A stretch of 64,000 nt of DNA, taken from contig CM064539.1 of the NCBI GenBank assembly GCA_032716605.1, positions 2,236,980 through 2,300,979 on the forward strand, written 5' to 3'. The notes under the pieces were generated by a model. The model saw only the letters and a program-made list of their open reading frames with translations. It made no database searches and had not been told where the DNA came from. Below, piece after piece: positions 41,258 through 62,965 of the stretch. The position numbers were made by a program, and so were the translations under genes. The DNA comes from Paralithodes platypus. Lineage: Eukaryota; Arthropoda; Malacostraca; Decapoda; Lithodidae. Within the stretch, counting starts at the first letter, position 1. The number at the start of each line of letters is the position of its first letter.

Positions 41258-42109
41258 CATTCATATGCAGACGACTCTACTTTACACCATTCAATTAGTT
41301 TTCCAGAACACCCCCGCCAGCAGTTCCTCAAAAGTAAACGTAATGAATCCATAAAATGCTTATCTTCTGATCTAGCTACTATTTCCAATTGGAGTAGAGA
41401 AAACCTGGTTACATTTAATGCTTCCAAAAATCAATTTATCCATCTTACTACCCTTCAGGAACCTCCAGAGGACTATCCCTTATTCTTCAATAATACAAAA
41501 ATCAACCCTTCATCTTCCCTCAATATTCTCGGTATCTCTTTTTCTTCTGCTCTCACTTGGAGAGACCATATTACCAGTCTCGCTAAGGCAGCCTCCCAGA
41601 AGCTGGGTGTGCTCAACCGCCTCAAGGGGTTCTTTACCCCTGCACAGCTTCTTGCTCTGTACAGGGGCACAGTGCGTCCTTGTATTGAGTATTGTTCACA
41701 TGTGTGGGAAGGATCCTCTCACACCGCACTCCTAGATAAAGTAGAAAAGAAAGCCTTTCGTATCATTAGCTCCCGTCCACTCACCAACTCTCCGCAATCT
41801 CTCTTTCTTTGCCGCAATGTTGCATCTCTCTCGCTATTCTATCGCTACTACAATAATCAGTGTTCCTCGGAGCTTTCCCAGTGTATACCACCTCCTCTAT
41901 GTAGGGTACTCAGTATCCGCCTTGCAACACAATCCCACCCCTACTCTGTGCAACTCTCCAACCCAAGAGTGAAACGCTATTCTCAGACTTTCTTCTATTC
42001 AACTGCTGAGCTCTGGAACTCTCTCCCAGAATCAGTCTTTCCCTCTTCTTATGACTTAAATTGCTTCAAACTCCGTGTGTACAGGCATTTTAGCTCGAAC
42101 GTCCCATAA
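41258..42109 (+). pseudogene. Jk1 LINE, 283-codon uninterrupted fragment
   Basis: Opens exactly at the catalytic motif (HSYADDSTLHH) and stays open to SNVP-stop: SNWSRENLVTFNASKNQF, LNILGISFSSALTWRDH, LNRLKGFFTPAQLLALYRG, RPCIEYCSHVWEG, SLFYRYYNNQCSSELSQC, FYSTAELWNSLPESVF. It has no frameshift, unlike the 19.4 kb copy, but lacks the endonuclease and most of RT. It shows that the 20217 shift in the other copy is private. Confidence 0.93.
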
Positions 42110-42195
42110 TTTCGGCCCTGTCACTCTTTGAAATCTGGGGGAGGCACTCACTGCAGGCAGTTATGCCCTTTGTCTCCCTCGTTCACATAGAAAAC
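42110..42195 (+). mobile_element. Jk1 3' UTR
   Basis: TTTCGGCCCTGTCACTCTTT, GGAGGCACTCACTGCAGGCA, CTCCCTCGTTCACATAGAAA. Confidence 0.92.
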
Positions 42196-42276
42196 AAATA
42201 TATATACTGTATATATATATATATATATATATATACTGTATATATACTGTATATATATATATACAGTATATATACA

Positions 42277-42352
<76 letters not shown>
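42196..42352. repeat. (TA)n with TACTGTA interruptions
   Basis: TA array; interruptions ATATACTGTATATA form longer palindromes. Confidence 0.97.
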
Positions 42353-42357
<5 letters not shown>

Positions 42358-42483
42358 GATGTATTTATACCACTATTTATTTACATTTGTAAGTGCCATG
42401 TGAAGATAATATAGAGTAGCTCAACGCATCAAGTATACCTTACATATATACTTACATATATATATAACATATATTATATAACT

Positions 42484-42645
42484 GTGTTGGTGGTGTAATG
42501 GTTTAGGTGCTTATGTTCTGGGTGTGGTGTCCCGAATTGGAATCCCGGGAGGACCATATGCTTTCATTTGTTTATTCAAGTGCATTGGGATTTGTAATTA
42601 ATGACTAATGTTAAGAACGGGGTGTTACTTAATATGTAAGCAAAT
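42484..42645 (+). mobile_element. tRNA-derived SINE
   Basis: TGTTGGTGGTGTAATGGTTT (A box) and GAATTGGAATCCCGGG (damaged B box), then ATTCAAGTGCATTGGGATTT and TTAAGAACGG. Only the first module of the dimer is present. Confidence 0.75.
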
Positions 42646-42745
42646 AAATCCAAGAATGCAACTGCTACATTTTATTAGCTTCGGGTTTACTAGGTATCTT
42701 TAATGTTGTTCTTTGTAAATATCACAAGCCAATTGATCCCTTGCG

Positions 42746-42965
42746 GGTTTCAGGCTATAAGGAAGTCGGAGCCGTGAACATCGATATTAACGAGAAATGC
42801 AATAATAATATGGGTTTCTGATGGATAAAAAGTAAGATCAAATTGGTTTTATGGATTTATAAATGTATTATGGCCGTATTTTGGCTGATAATTCTGCTAA
42901 ATATTGATGGCCACGGCTCCAACTTCCTCATAGACCATAACTCGCAAGTGGTCAATTACATATGT
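42746..42965. mobile_element. Foldback family J, uninterrupted copy
   Basis: GCGGGTTTCAGGCTATAAGG, AAGTCGGAGCCGTGAACATC mirrored by GGCCACGGCTCCAACTTCC and ACTCGCAAGTGGTC. Contains CGATATTAACGAGAAATGC, the empty-site equivalent of the insertion at 62023. Confidence 0.8.
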
Positions 42966-43126
42966 CTATTGCATGTTCTGCTAGATGTTCATTCCAGGTT
43001 GAAAATTATAGACCCCTATTAATTTGTCCCCAATTATAGTCATTCCAAATATTCCTGGACTTTTTATTTTGTTCGTAAAATAATTACATTAATTGGGATC
43101 AAATAACGTATATAATTTACTAGTCA

Positions 43127-43407
43127 TTAGGGGGAGATGGGTCGTTTTTCTAGATCCCCTTTTCCCTCATGTTTAGCCCCATTAGTTTTCAGATGTTAAG
43201 ATGTTGGCCAATTAGTTTGTTGATTTTAAGACCTTTCGCCTCATTTCTTTGTCAACATTAAGACCTTACGTGCTATTTAGGTCTCGATTTTTTGTCCTGG
43301 CGAAATTTTGGAAGAACCAGCCTTATTAATGATCTAGAAGGGGATGTTTGTTTGTTTTTAAGTTTGATGGAGGTCTAGGGAAGAAGCTAAAAAATCTAAA
43401 AAATAAG
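43127..43407 (+). mobile_element. Degenerate family A copy
   Basis: TTAGGGGGAGATGGG, CCCTCATGTTTAGCCCCATT and GGAGGTCTAGGGAAG survive; the core and hairpin are deleted. Confidence 0.8.
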
Positions 43408-43464
43408 TAAATAAATTGATCAACAAATAAACACATATAAGAGTGACTGGACATCAATGGAAAG

Positions 43465-44030
43465 GTCAGTCTACGAGGATCAAGGTCAAATGGTCAAAGC
43501 CAGTCTACGAGGGTGAAGGTCAGTCTACTAGGATCAAGGTCGAAAGGTCAGTCTACGAGAATCAAGGTCGAAAGGTCAGTGTACGAGAATCAAGGTCGAA
43601 AGGTCAGTCTACGAGGATCAAGGTCGAAAGGTCAGTGTACGAGGATCATGGTCGAAAGGTCAGTCTACGAGGATCAAGGTCAAAGTCAATGTACGAGGAT
43701 CAAGAAATGTTGGTCTACGAGGATCAAGGTCGAAAGGTCAGTCTACGAGGATCAAGGTCGACAGGTCAGTGTACGAGGATCATGGTCGAAAGGTCAGTCT
43801 ACGAGGATCAAGGTCAAAGTCAATGTACGAGGATCGAAAAATGTCGGTCTATGAGAATCAAGGTCGAAAGGTCAGTGTACGAGAATCAAGGTCGAAAGGT
43901 CAGTGTACGAGGATTAAGAAAGGTCAGTCTACGAAGATCAAGGTCGAAAAGTCAAGGAAGGTCAATCTACGAGGATCAAGGTCGGAAGGTCAGTCTACGA
44001 GGAGGAGGTCGAAAGGTCAAGGCCAATCTT
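43465..44030. repeat. 28-bp minisatellite
   Basis: About 20 units of GGTCAGTCTACGAGGATCAA plus GGTCGAAA with single-base and length variants. The 212-codon frame over it is a repeat translation. Confidence 0.96.
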
Positions 44031-44190
44031 TCTAGGACAAGGGTGATGGCAGCAAGGAGGTGGCCGAGGAACAGCAAATAAAAGGCTCCCTGGAGATGGT
44101 TTAGATTCAGTATTAAACCTCCTCGATTATTGCCTTCCTGCGCTGACTCCACCTGTGATATTAAGAGAGAGAGAGAGAGAGGTTAGTTAG

Positions 44191-44406
44191 TTAACCCTCT
44201 GAGGATCGATGACCCACATGTTTTTTTGTTTTCTGGCTATTATTAGACGATTGTATTCAGATTAGGAACGGTATATAGAAGTCAGAGGGTTGATTGAGAT
44301 AGTATTTACCCTTTTAATAACCACAGATCCTTTCTAAGCTGCATAAAATCGTCTAATGATAGCCAAAATAAAACTGCTAACACGCGGCAGAGCTTCAAGG
44401 GGTTAA
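44191..44406. mobile_element. MITE family B copy
   Basis: TTAACCCTCTGAGGATCG to GAGCTTCAAGGGGTTAA; inner arms TTATTAGACGATTGTATTCA and GCATAAAATCGTCTAATGAT. Right TTAA shared with the next A. Confidence 0.92.
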
Positions 44407-44650
44407 GGGGGTAGTGCTTGTTTTGTCTATCTATATACTCAGGCCCAATCCCCACTTGTTTTGTGGTGTATATTTATTCATTCAAAAAAAAAAGGAAAAG
44501 TGGGGATTGGGCCTGAGTATATAGATAGATAGAGATTTTTTAGTTTCTTCGCTAGACCTCGATCAAGCTTAAAAAGAACACCCCCTAGACCCCCTTTCCA
44601 GATTAACTTCTAAATTTACAGGCTCGTTATCGGTCGCCAGAAAATGTTTA
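44403..44650 (-). mobile_element. Family A copy, truncated, with F inside
   Basis: TTAAGGGGGTAGTGCTTG, then after an insert of about 100 bp TTCGCTAGACCTCGATCAAG to CTCGTTATCGGTCGCC; the right half is missing. Confidence 0.8.
44435..44535. mobile_element. Family F tails head to head
   Basis: ATATACTCAGGCCCAATCCC and GGGATTGGGCCTGAGTATAT are inverted arms flanked by GATA/TATC tails. Confidence 0.75.
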
Positions 44651-44654
44651 CATC

Positions 44655-45155
44655 TACTATGGGTTTCAGAGGCCGTGTTACATCATTTTTTCGGGAATAA
44701 CTTATGAACAAACAGTTGGATCAGTATGATATTTTGCCACAACTTGTTCCACAGCATCCCCTAATTTTTTTTTTTAATATTGTGCATTTACCAAAAGTGG
44801 ATAATTAAGCCACTTGTCCCTGTGTCATGAGGTTAAAGTCACACAAGAATGACTAGGAAACGGATAAGGCTACCGTGGCTTACCTTTGAAACCACCAAAC
44901 CATTATTGCTCCTCCATCAAACACGGTAGTTATCAGCCACCACCCAACCTTATTATCGTCTTTACATTCAAGTTATCGCTCACTATCAAATATAAATATA
45001 CAAAAATACAGAGAGAAAGGGTTGGGGGAGCATGGTGAGGGGAGGTGTCAGGTCAAGGACAAGCGGAAATGTGGACAAAAAGAGGATTAATATGAGAGGT
45101 CAGTTATATAAGGCAAGGATTTCTGTTTGTATATCTTTACTTCTGACAATCTATT
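44655..45155. other. Unassigned stretch below the receptor gene
   Basis: Searched on the minus strand for a fourth membrane segment exon of the receptor; none is convincing. The sequence is AT-rich, without a named repeat. Confidence 0.4.
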
Positions 45156-45159
45156 CGCT

Positions 45160-45350
45160 GTAAGTAGGCGAGAAAATCATGACCTCTATCCTCTGTAACT
45201 CAAAAAGGGCTAGAGCAAATTGGCTGTAAATGTCCACATCTATTCCTTGGCTGACTCTTCCCAACTGGTAGATATATTAGCTCGATTACTCTAGTCATTT
45301 GTGAGTTACAGAGATTATAGGTCATGATTTCTCGCCTACTTACAGCGAGT
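45160..45350. mobile_element. Foldback family K
   Basis: TATTCGCTGTAAGTAGGCGA at the left and TCGCCTACTTACAGCGAGTA at the right. Copies at 50937-51115 and 58930-59335 share CTCTGTAACTCAAAAAGG-like and CTTCCCAA words. Confidence 0.8.
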
Positions 45351-45400
45351 AGGCTATATTATCACGTCCTTATCTACCACACAAACTCAGATATACACAC

Positions 45401-56710
<11,310 letters not shown>

Positions 56711-57325
56711 CTGTAGGGAGCAAGGACATGGGTTAACCCGGCAACGGCGCGGTATTGTTTTTCCAAAATGCCCGCCAAGCGAGCATATATTTTAGTTCAT
56801 TCCTGCTTAAAATCGTCATTATCCGATAAATAATGTTATTACTTATTCATATGCGCCTATTTTAGGTTTAATATGAAGATATTAACATGTAACAACAATA
56901 AAACAAGTGGGAATAGTATTTGGGCGGTGAAAAAGACTAATTATTGCCGACCCTTCAGTCATGAGGTAAGAGGCGCACAAGACATACACCCTCCCTCTTC
57001 GAGGCCTGAAGAAGGACTGATCTCTTTCTCTTGCCACTCTGTATGCGTCCCAGATTACCTTAAAACCGGGTGGGAGATATTGGCGTGGTAAATAAACCGA
57101 TAAACAAGGGAATAAGAGGAAAATAGGTGATAATTGAAGGGAGGGGGGGTTGACACATGTGGAGGAGTGATAGAATGCTTGGAGGGGAATTATCTCACTT
57201 AATCACATATTCCTTTGTTTTGAATGACATTGGGGTCTTTTAAAAGTTTTTTTTTTTAGGCCTTGGATCTTAAGAGTCCCGTCGCCTTCGCCCAGTAAAC
57301 CTCTTAAGAGTCTCCTCGCCATTCC
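56711..57325. other. Unassigned, upstream intron of the IR gene
   Basis: The first 60 bp resemble the start of the family I copy at 57626-57720. A GGGAGGGGGGGTTG G-run lies near 57140. No further IR exon is recognisable. Confidence 0.35.
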
Positions 57326-57329
57326 TGGG

Positions 57330-57625
57330 TTAAGGGGGAATGGGCATATTTATTTGTTCATTTATATATCTCTTTATACATTATTTGTTTAGTTTCCTCC
57401 CCAGACCTCCATCAAGCTAAATAAAAAAAAAAAAAAAAAAAAATCCTACTTCAAGATGAATTTGTACATTTTTCGATACAAAAATGTCTCCTCTTACATT
57501 TCAGGCGCGTTATCGCTCACCAGGAATAAATCGACATCGAAATTACGCGAAAAGTCTTAATATTGACAAAGAAATGGGGTGAAAGGTCTTAAAATCGCCA
57601 AACTAATGGGCTGAGCATCTGAAAA
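57330..57625 (-). mobile_element. Family A copy, right end lost
   Basis: TTAAGGGGGAATGGGC, CCTCCCCAGACCTCCATCAA, then CGCGTTATCGCTCACCAGG; ends in AACTAATGGGCTGAGC, adjoining family I. Confidence 0.85.
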
Positions 57626-58065
57626 CCTCTCTGTAGGGAATAACGACACGGGTTAACACTCCACGAGAGTCTAGGTTAATAACTTCTACTACCTGCCCAG
57701 CGGGCATATTTACCCTAAACGAGCTTCATTCCATGCTCTTTTTCATGCATAAATAAGAGCCAGAGCGTAATACAATTATGTATCCGTGAAAGGGCGTTAA
57801 TTGAGCTTTCCAATGACACCTGAACCATCCTTCTACGATCACGGGTTGTCTTGCAACGATCGTGCAACACGAAGGAAAAATCCCTAAAATACGGTAATTT
57901 CCTGACATATTTCCCTGTCTAGGGAGACAGTGGGTGTGGATGTGTGTGGAGGTGGGGCCAGTCGCAGCGCGGGAGCCGTGCCGAACGGTCAGAGCCAACC
58001 TACGCTCCTTCCACCGCTCGAACTCTCTCTCAGAGCCAATTATGTGCTCAACATCGCATACGACT
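57626..58065. repeat. Family I interspersed repeat
   Basis: Homologous to 36805-37200 (GCATAAATAAGAGCCAGAGC, TTGAGCTTTCCAATGACACC). Class unknown. Confidence 0.75.
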
Positions 58066-58280
58066 TAAGGCGGGCCCCGCTCTTTAGGTAGGTGTTCTCT
58101 AGACCGCCTTAAGTCGGGCCCCGCCAAAGAGGGATTTTAAGGGCAGAAGGTTTTAGCTATTGGTAGAATTATTGATTTACTTATTATTGTTTTAGTTCCC
58201 TCAATAGAGCTCCATCAACCATAAAAATAAAATCTCCAAGATTCTACATAAATTTGTACATTATTCGGTAGAAAAATGGG
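58066..58280. mobile_element. GC-rich short repeat and family A fragment
   Basis: ACTTAAGGCGGGCCCCGC and CCTTAAGTCGGGCCCCGCC are near-direct copies about 50 bp apart; then TTAAGGGCAGAAGG and ATTTGTACATTATTCGGTAG of family A. Confidence 0.6.
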
Positions 58281-58448
58281 GGTACTTGTAAAATTCCCTA
58301 TATGGTATCCTGAAATATGGATCCTGCGACTTGTGTATGAATTGAAATACATTCTACAAGTAGGATTTCCCTTTTCCGTAATTTAAATAGTCAAGAACAA
58401 CGTCAGGACTGGAACCCCTTTTCGAGAACCCCCGTGAAACAATCCTCA
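58281..58448. other. Unassigned spacer
   Basis: No gene or named element recognised. Confidence 0.3.
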
Positions 58449-58893
58449 TTAACCCTTTCACGCATTTATGACGCAGAGGTTGCCAGATTAGCAATAATAA
58501 GTAGAGTTCTCTCACTCTTATAATTACCTCTCCAAAATTAGTGTTCTGCCCACAGCTAACTCAAAGACAACTGCAGAGGTTGAAGTAACTAAACTAAAGG
58601 TTTCTAAATACCCCTGATGGTAACAAAGGCTTTAAAGTATCCCCAATAGGCTCAACACAGCTAACTCAAAGACAACTGCAGAGGTTGAAGTAACTAAACT
58701 AAAGGTTTCTAAATACCCCTGATGGTAACAAAGGCTTTAAAGTATCCCCAATAGGCTCAACACAGCTAACTCAAAGACAACTGCAGAGGTTGAAGTAACG
58801 AAACTAAAGGTTTCTAAATACCCCTGATGGTAACAAAGGCTTTAAAGTATCCCCAATAGGCTCAAAATCGCGTCATATGCCTGGGAGGGTTAA
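58449..58893. mobile_element. Family M MITE, piggyBac-like, internal triplication
   Basis: TTAACCCTTTCACGCATTTA then TGACGC on the left, GCGTCATATGCCTGGGAGGG then TTAA on the right. A 105-bp unit starting CACAGCTAACTCAAAGAC occurs three times (58551, 58656, 58761) with almost no difference. Confidence 0.88.
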
Positions 58894-58929
58894 GAAATTC
58901 GATCCAGAGCTCCATGTTTCGAACAACCG

Positions 58930-59335
58930 CTTTAGTATATTCGCTGTAATTAGACGAGAAGTCATGTATTCGCTGTAATTAGGCGAGAAGTCATGTATTC
59001 TAACCTCTGTAACTCAAGAAGTCATGTATTCTAACCTCTGTAACTCAAGAAGTCATGTATTCTAACCTCTGTAACTCAAGAAGTCATGTATTCTAACCTC
59101 TGTAACTCAAGAAGTCATGTATTCTAACCTCTGTAACTCAAGAAGTCATGTATTCTAACCTCTGTAACTCAAAAACGACTAGAGTAATCGAGCTAATATT
59201 TCTACCATTTGGGAAGAGTCAGTCAAGGAATAGATGTAGAAACTTACAGCCAATTAGCTCTAGCCCTTTTTGAGTTATAGAGGATAAATACCATGATTTC
59301 TCGCCTACTTACAGCGAATAGGCTATAGAATCGGG
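58930..59335. mobile_element. Foldback family K with a 31-bp array
   Basis: ATTCGCTGTAATTAGACGAG on the left and CTCGCCTACTTACAGCGAAT on the right. Inside, GAAGTCATGTATTCTAACCT plus CTGTAACTCAA repeats six times (58986-59171) at an exact 31-bp period. Confidence 0.88.
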
Positions 59336-59465
59336 TTTTCCAAAAGTTTAAATGGTTTCTTAAGTTTTCGTTTTCCCTCACACAGCTCTGTCTTGAGTCA
59401 GGGACATACGTCAGTGCACTATCAAGCCTGGTTCAGTGAGGCGCTCGTTTTGTGTGGTCCTATAC

Positions 59466-59791
59466 TTAAGGGGAGGTATTTAGTTTGTTCCCTAGACATC
59501 CATCAAGCTTAAAATTACACCCCCTTGAGTCCCTTTCAAGATAAATTTGTACATTTTTCGGTAGAAAAATGTCCCGGCCGAAGGCCGATTCCTTTTAAAT
59601 TACAGGCTCGCTATCGCTCGCCAGGATAAAATTGACACCTGAATAGCACGAAAGGTCTTAATATGGGGTGAAAGTTCTTAAAAACGCTAAACTAATGGGG
59701 CAAACGTTTTATAATATCAAAAGCAATGGGGCTAAACATGAGGGAGAAAGGGGTCAAGAAAACAATCCCTCAAGTGGAGACCTCCCCTTAA
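59466..59791 (-). mobile_element. MITE family A copy
   Basis: TTAAGGGGAGGTATTTAG to GACCTCCCCTTAA; intact hairpin. Same subfamily as 21229-21554 and 62238-62502. Confidence 0.94.
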
Positions 59792-59836
59792 AGGTGAGTT
59801 TATTTATATTTGTTTTTATTTTATTTGTTTATATGT

Positions 59837-59968
59837 TTAGTACCACTGCTGTCCTTTATCCTATATTCTGACTGCTATTAGATGATTGTATTCCGTTTTA
59901 AGAGGCAATGAACAGGCTACGAACTATCTCACTTAACCCGTTTTACTACCACAGATCCTTCTTAACCT
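59837..59968. mobile_element. Family B left part
   Basis: TTAGTACCACTGCTGTCC, TATTAGATGATTGTATTCCG, then CCACAGATCCTTCTTAACCT; cut by the following LINE. Confidence 0.75.
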
Positions 59969-59974
59969 GTATTT

Positions 59975-60186
59975 TTTTGTTTTCAACAGCTGAACTCTGG
60001 AACTCTCTCCCAGAATCAGTCTTTCCCTCATCCTATGACTTAAATTGCTTCAAACTCCGTGTGTCCAGGCCTTTTGGCTCGAACGTCCCTTGATTTTGGC
60101 CCTGTCACTTTTGCAACTCTGGGGAAGGCACTCGCTACAGGCAGTTCTGCCTTTTGCCTCCCTCACTCACATAGAAGAAAAAAAAA
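59975..60186 (+). pseudogene. Jk1 LINE 3' end
   Basis: Last 33 codons (STAELWNSLPESVFPSSYDL, NCFKLRVSRPFGSNVP-stop), 3' UTR and poly-A. Confidence 0.92.
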
Positions 60187-60204
60187 CATATACACTATAT
60201 ATAT

Positions 60205-60211
60205 ATAGATA

Positions 60212-60271
<60 letters not shown>

Positions 60272-60418
60272 CACACACGCACACAAAGGCCGTTGTATGC
60301 CCTGAGTGTTGACATAAGACCGTGGTAGAGTAATGGTTCTCCTTGGAATATTAACCTTCATCAAACCAAACCGTCTATCCGCACACTGAATCACACACGC
60401 AATCACACACCACACAAA

Positions 60419-60451
<33 letters not shown>

Positions 60452-60500
60452 ACACACACACACACACACATACACATTGACACACACACATACACATACA
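60205..60500. repeat. (GA)n and (CA)n microsatellites
   Basis: GA run of about 60 bp, about 130 bp of unique sequence, then CA runs with TTGACACACA interruptions. Confidence 0.95.
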
Positions 60501-60673
60501 AACACAACACACACACAGAAGCATACATACATGGAATCAATTAGACGATAAAGTGGTGTGTGCAAAAAATATCCATATTTTGAAGGCAAAGTTAGATCAT
60601 TGTAACTCAGGAAGCGGGACAATACGAGCCTAAAATGCTCAACTCTTGTATACTACAAATAGGTAAATACACA

Positions 60674-61034
60674 TTAAGGGGAGGCAGACCGTTTTTCTGG
60701 ACCCCCTTCTCCGTAATATTTAGCCCCACTAGTTTTGAGATTATAGGACGTTCGGCCCATTAGTTTGGCGATTTTAGCAACTTTCGCCCCATTTCGTTGT
60801 CAATTTTAAGACCTTTCGTGACATTTAGGTGTCGATTTGTTCCTGGCAGGCGATAGCGAGGCAGATATGTTAAGAGGAACCGGCCTTTGGCCGGGACATT
60901 GTTCTACCGAAAAATGTACACATTTATCTTGAAGGGGGTGTTTTTCTAAGCTTGATGGAGGTCTAGGGAGGAAACTAAGAAATAACATGAATAAATTAAG
61001 TAATAGACCAAACAAACGGCCCATCTCCCTTTAA
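60674..61034 (+). mobile_element. MITE family A copy, long variant
   Basis: TTAAGGGGAGGCAGACC to GCCCATCTCCCTTTAA; ACCGGCCTTTGGCCGGG hairpin intact. A CA microsatellite abuts its right end. Confidence 0.92.
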
Positions 61035-61163
61035 CACACACACATACACACACACACACACACACACCACACACACACTCACCCAGCACGAACGAACGAC
61101 ACAGGAATCTTACATAATTCCCTAATAACACTTCTACAATCCAACACAAATATCCTAATTTAT

Positions 61164-61538
61164 TTAAGGGGAGATGGTCGACTTTTTCGGGACCCCTTCT
61201 CCCTCATGTTTAGCCCCATTAGTTTTCAGATTTTAAGACGTATTAGCCCATTAGCTTGGCGATTATATGACCCTTCGCCCTTTTACTGTGTCAATATTAA
61301 GACTTTTCGTGTCATTTAGGTGTCGATATTTTCCTGGCGAGCGATAGCGAGCCTGTAATTTCAGAGGAACCGGCCTTCGGCCTGCACATTTTTCTACCGA
61401 AAAAATGTACAAATACTGTTTATCTACAAGTGGGATCCTGGGGTTGTTGTTTTAAGTGTTAATGGAGGTCTAAGGAGGAAACTAAGAAAATTATACTTAC
61501 ATTAAAAAACCAACCAAAAAATGTGTCATCCCCCTTAA
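61164..61538 (+). mobile_element. MITE family A copy, long variant
   Basis: TTAAGGGGAGATGGTCG to CATCCCCCTTAA; hairpin ACCGGCCTTCGGCCTG has one change. Confidence 0.92.
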
Positions 61539-61592
61539 CCCTAACTATGCCGATGGGGGTCGTTTTGGACACGCCATAGTTGGGAGATTTTT
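61535..61592. mobile_element. Tiny TTAA-flanked palindrome
   Basis: TTAACCCTAACTATGCC, a 20-bp spacer, then CGCCATAGTTGGGAG; right TTAA eroded to TTTTTA. Possibly a residual pair of MITE ends. Confidence 0.45.
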
Positions 61593-61688
61593 AGGGGAGA
61601 TTGTCACTTGAAATCAATAATAAAATGCATTGTTCAAAAATGGCCAAAGCAAGCAGAGTGTATGATAAGTATAGAACATTACAATCCT

Positions 61689-61735
61689 TTTTTTTTTTTC
61701 GATTTAATTCTATTTTTTTTTCTATTTTTTTTTTC

Positions 61736-61768
<33 letters not shown>

Positions 61769-61895
61769 CTTGGGGGTGGCCGACTCAAGACAGAGCAAGA
61801 ACAGGGAAAACACAACATAAACCCACGAACAAACACAGCCAAAACACAAAATCACACACATGGGAAAAGTGGGGATTGGGCCTGAGCATATACTG

Positions 61896-61930
<35 letters not shown>
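61689..61930 (+). mobile_element. Poly-T run and family F element
   Basis: About 80 bp T-rich, GGGGGTGGCCGACTCAAGAC, GGGATTGGGCCTGAGCATAT, then (GATA)n. Confidence 0.75.
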
Positions 61931-61935
<5 letters not shown>

Positions 61936-62022
61936 CAATCCTATATTACCGCTAGGCCGCAAACCCAATCCACCACTTGCGAGTTTCAGGCTATAAGGAA
62001 GTTGGAGCCGTAAGCATCGATA

Positions 62023-62241
62023 TTAACCCTTTGAGTACCAGCGAAGAGTGTTATATTTTATCCTAGCTATATTTTAGACGATATTCTGCAGCTTAGAAAG
62101 GATCTGTGGTAGTTAAAAGTCTTGGTTGAGATGGTTTGAAGCCTTATTATTGCTACTAGAGGTCCTTCCTAAGCTGAATAAAATCGTCTAATAGTTGCCA
62201 GGATATGGTGGAAAGGACGTCCCCGGTACTGAACGGGTTAA
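62023..62241. mobile_element. MITE family B copy
   Basis: TTAACCCTTTGAGTACCAGC to GGTACTGAACGGGTTAA; inner arms TTAGACGATATTCTGCAGC and GCTGAATAAAATCGTCTAAT. Confidence 0.95.
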
Positions 62242-62502
62242 GGGGAGGTATTTAGTTAGTTCCCTAGACCTCCATCAAGCTTAAAATTACACCCCCTTGA
62301 GTCCTTTTCAAGATAAATTCAAGATAAATCGCCAGGATAAAATCGACACCTGAATTGCACGAAAGGTCTTAATATGGGGTGAAAGTTCTTAAAATCGCTA
62401 AACTAATGGGGCAAACGTTTTATAATATCAAAAGCAATGGGGCTAAACATGAGGGAGAAAGGGGTCAAGAAAAAAATCCCTGAAGTGGAGATCTCCCCTT
62501 AA
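62238..62502 (-). mobile_element. Family A copy with internal deletion
   Basis: TTAAGGGGAGGTATTTAG to GATCTCCCCTTAA, but the hairpin and core are deleted (AGATAAATTCAAGATAAATC then GCCAGG), giving 265 bp. Confidence 0.93.
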
Positions 62503-62683
62503 AGGGTTAAATGCAATAATAATGTGGGTTTCTGATGAATAAAAAGTATGATCAATTGGGTTTGATGTATTTATATAATGTATTACGACCGTAATACTGA
62601 TAATACTGATAAGTCTGCTAAATATTGATGGCCACGGCTCCAACTTCCTTATAGATCAAAACTCGCAATGGGTCAATTCACCA

Positions 62684-62895
62684 CTTGCAGGGTTTCGTTC
62701 TATAGGGAAGTTGGAGCCGTAGACCTCGATATTTAGCTGAATTTCCAGCTAAAATACGGTTGTAATAAGTTTATTTATACGTAAAACTCAATACCACTTA
62801 CTCTTTATCCACCAGAAACTTAAATTATTATTATATTTCTATTTACTATCGTCGTCTCCAACTTCCTTATAGCCTGAAACTCGCAAACCCAATTC
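62684..62895. mobile_element. Foldback family J, second copy
   Basis: CAGGGTTTCGTTCTATAGGG and AAGTTGGAGCCGTAGACC, mirrored by GTCTCCAACTTCCTTATAGC and CTGAAACTCGCAAA; shares its arm with the preceding J. Confidence 0.75.
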
Positions 62896-62965
62896 CGCAA
62901 TATTTCTCGCGTAGGAGATCGTTAAACAGCGCAAATAAGCAAGTAAATATCAAGATTTATATAAA

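Larger units (their letters stand above)
61970..62680. mobile_element. Foldback family J, opened by a B-A pair
   Basis: TTGCGAGTTTCAGGCTATAA on the left, then the insertion at its native ATATTAA, then ATGCAATAATAATGTGGG to GGCCACGGCTCCAACTTCC and ACTCGCAATGGGTC. Confidence 0.82.

Noticed and set aside
43443..44081. 212-codon repetitive Arg/Ser-rich frame
   Set aside because: Produced by the 28-bp minisatellite; frames cycle among themselves.
44881..45000. IR M4 exon on the minus strand
   Set aside because: No hydrophobic run of about 20 residues in any frame with suitable splice sites.
57726..57998. 90-codon minus-strand frame in family I
   Set aside because: Not conserved in the other family I copy, where the frame is broken.
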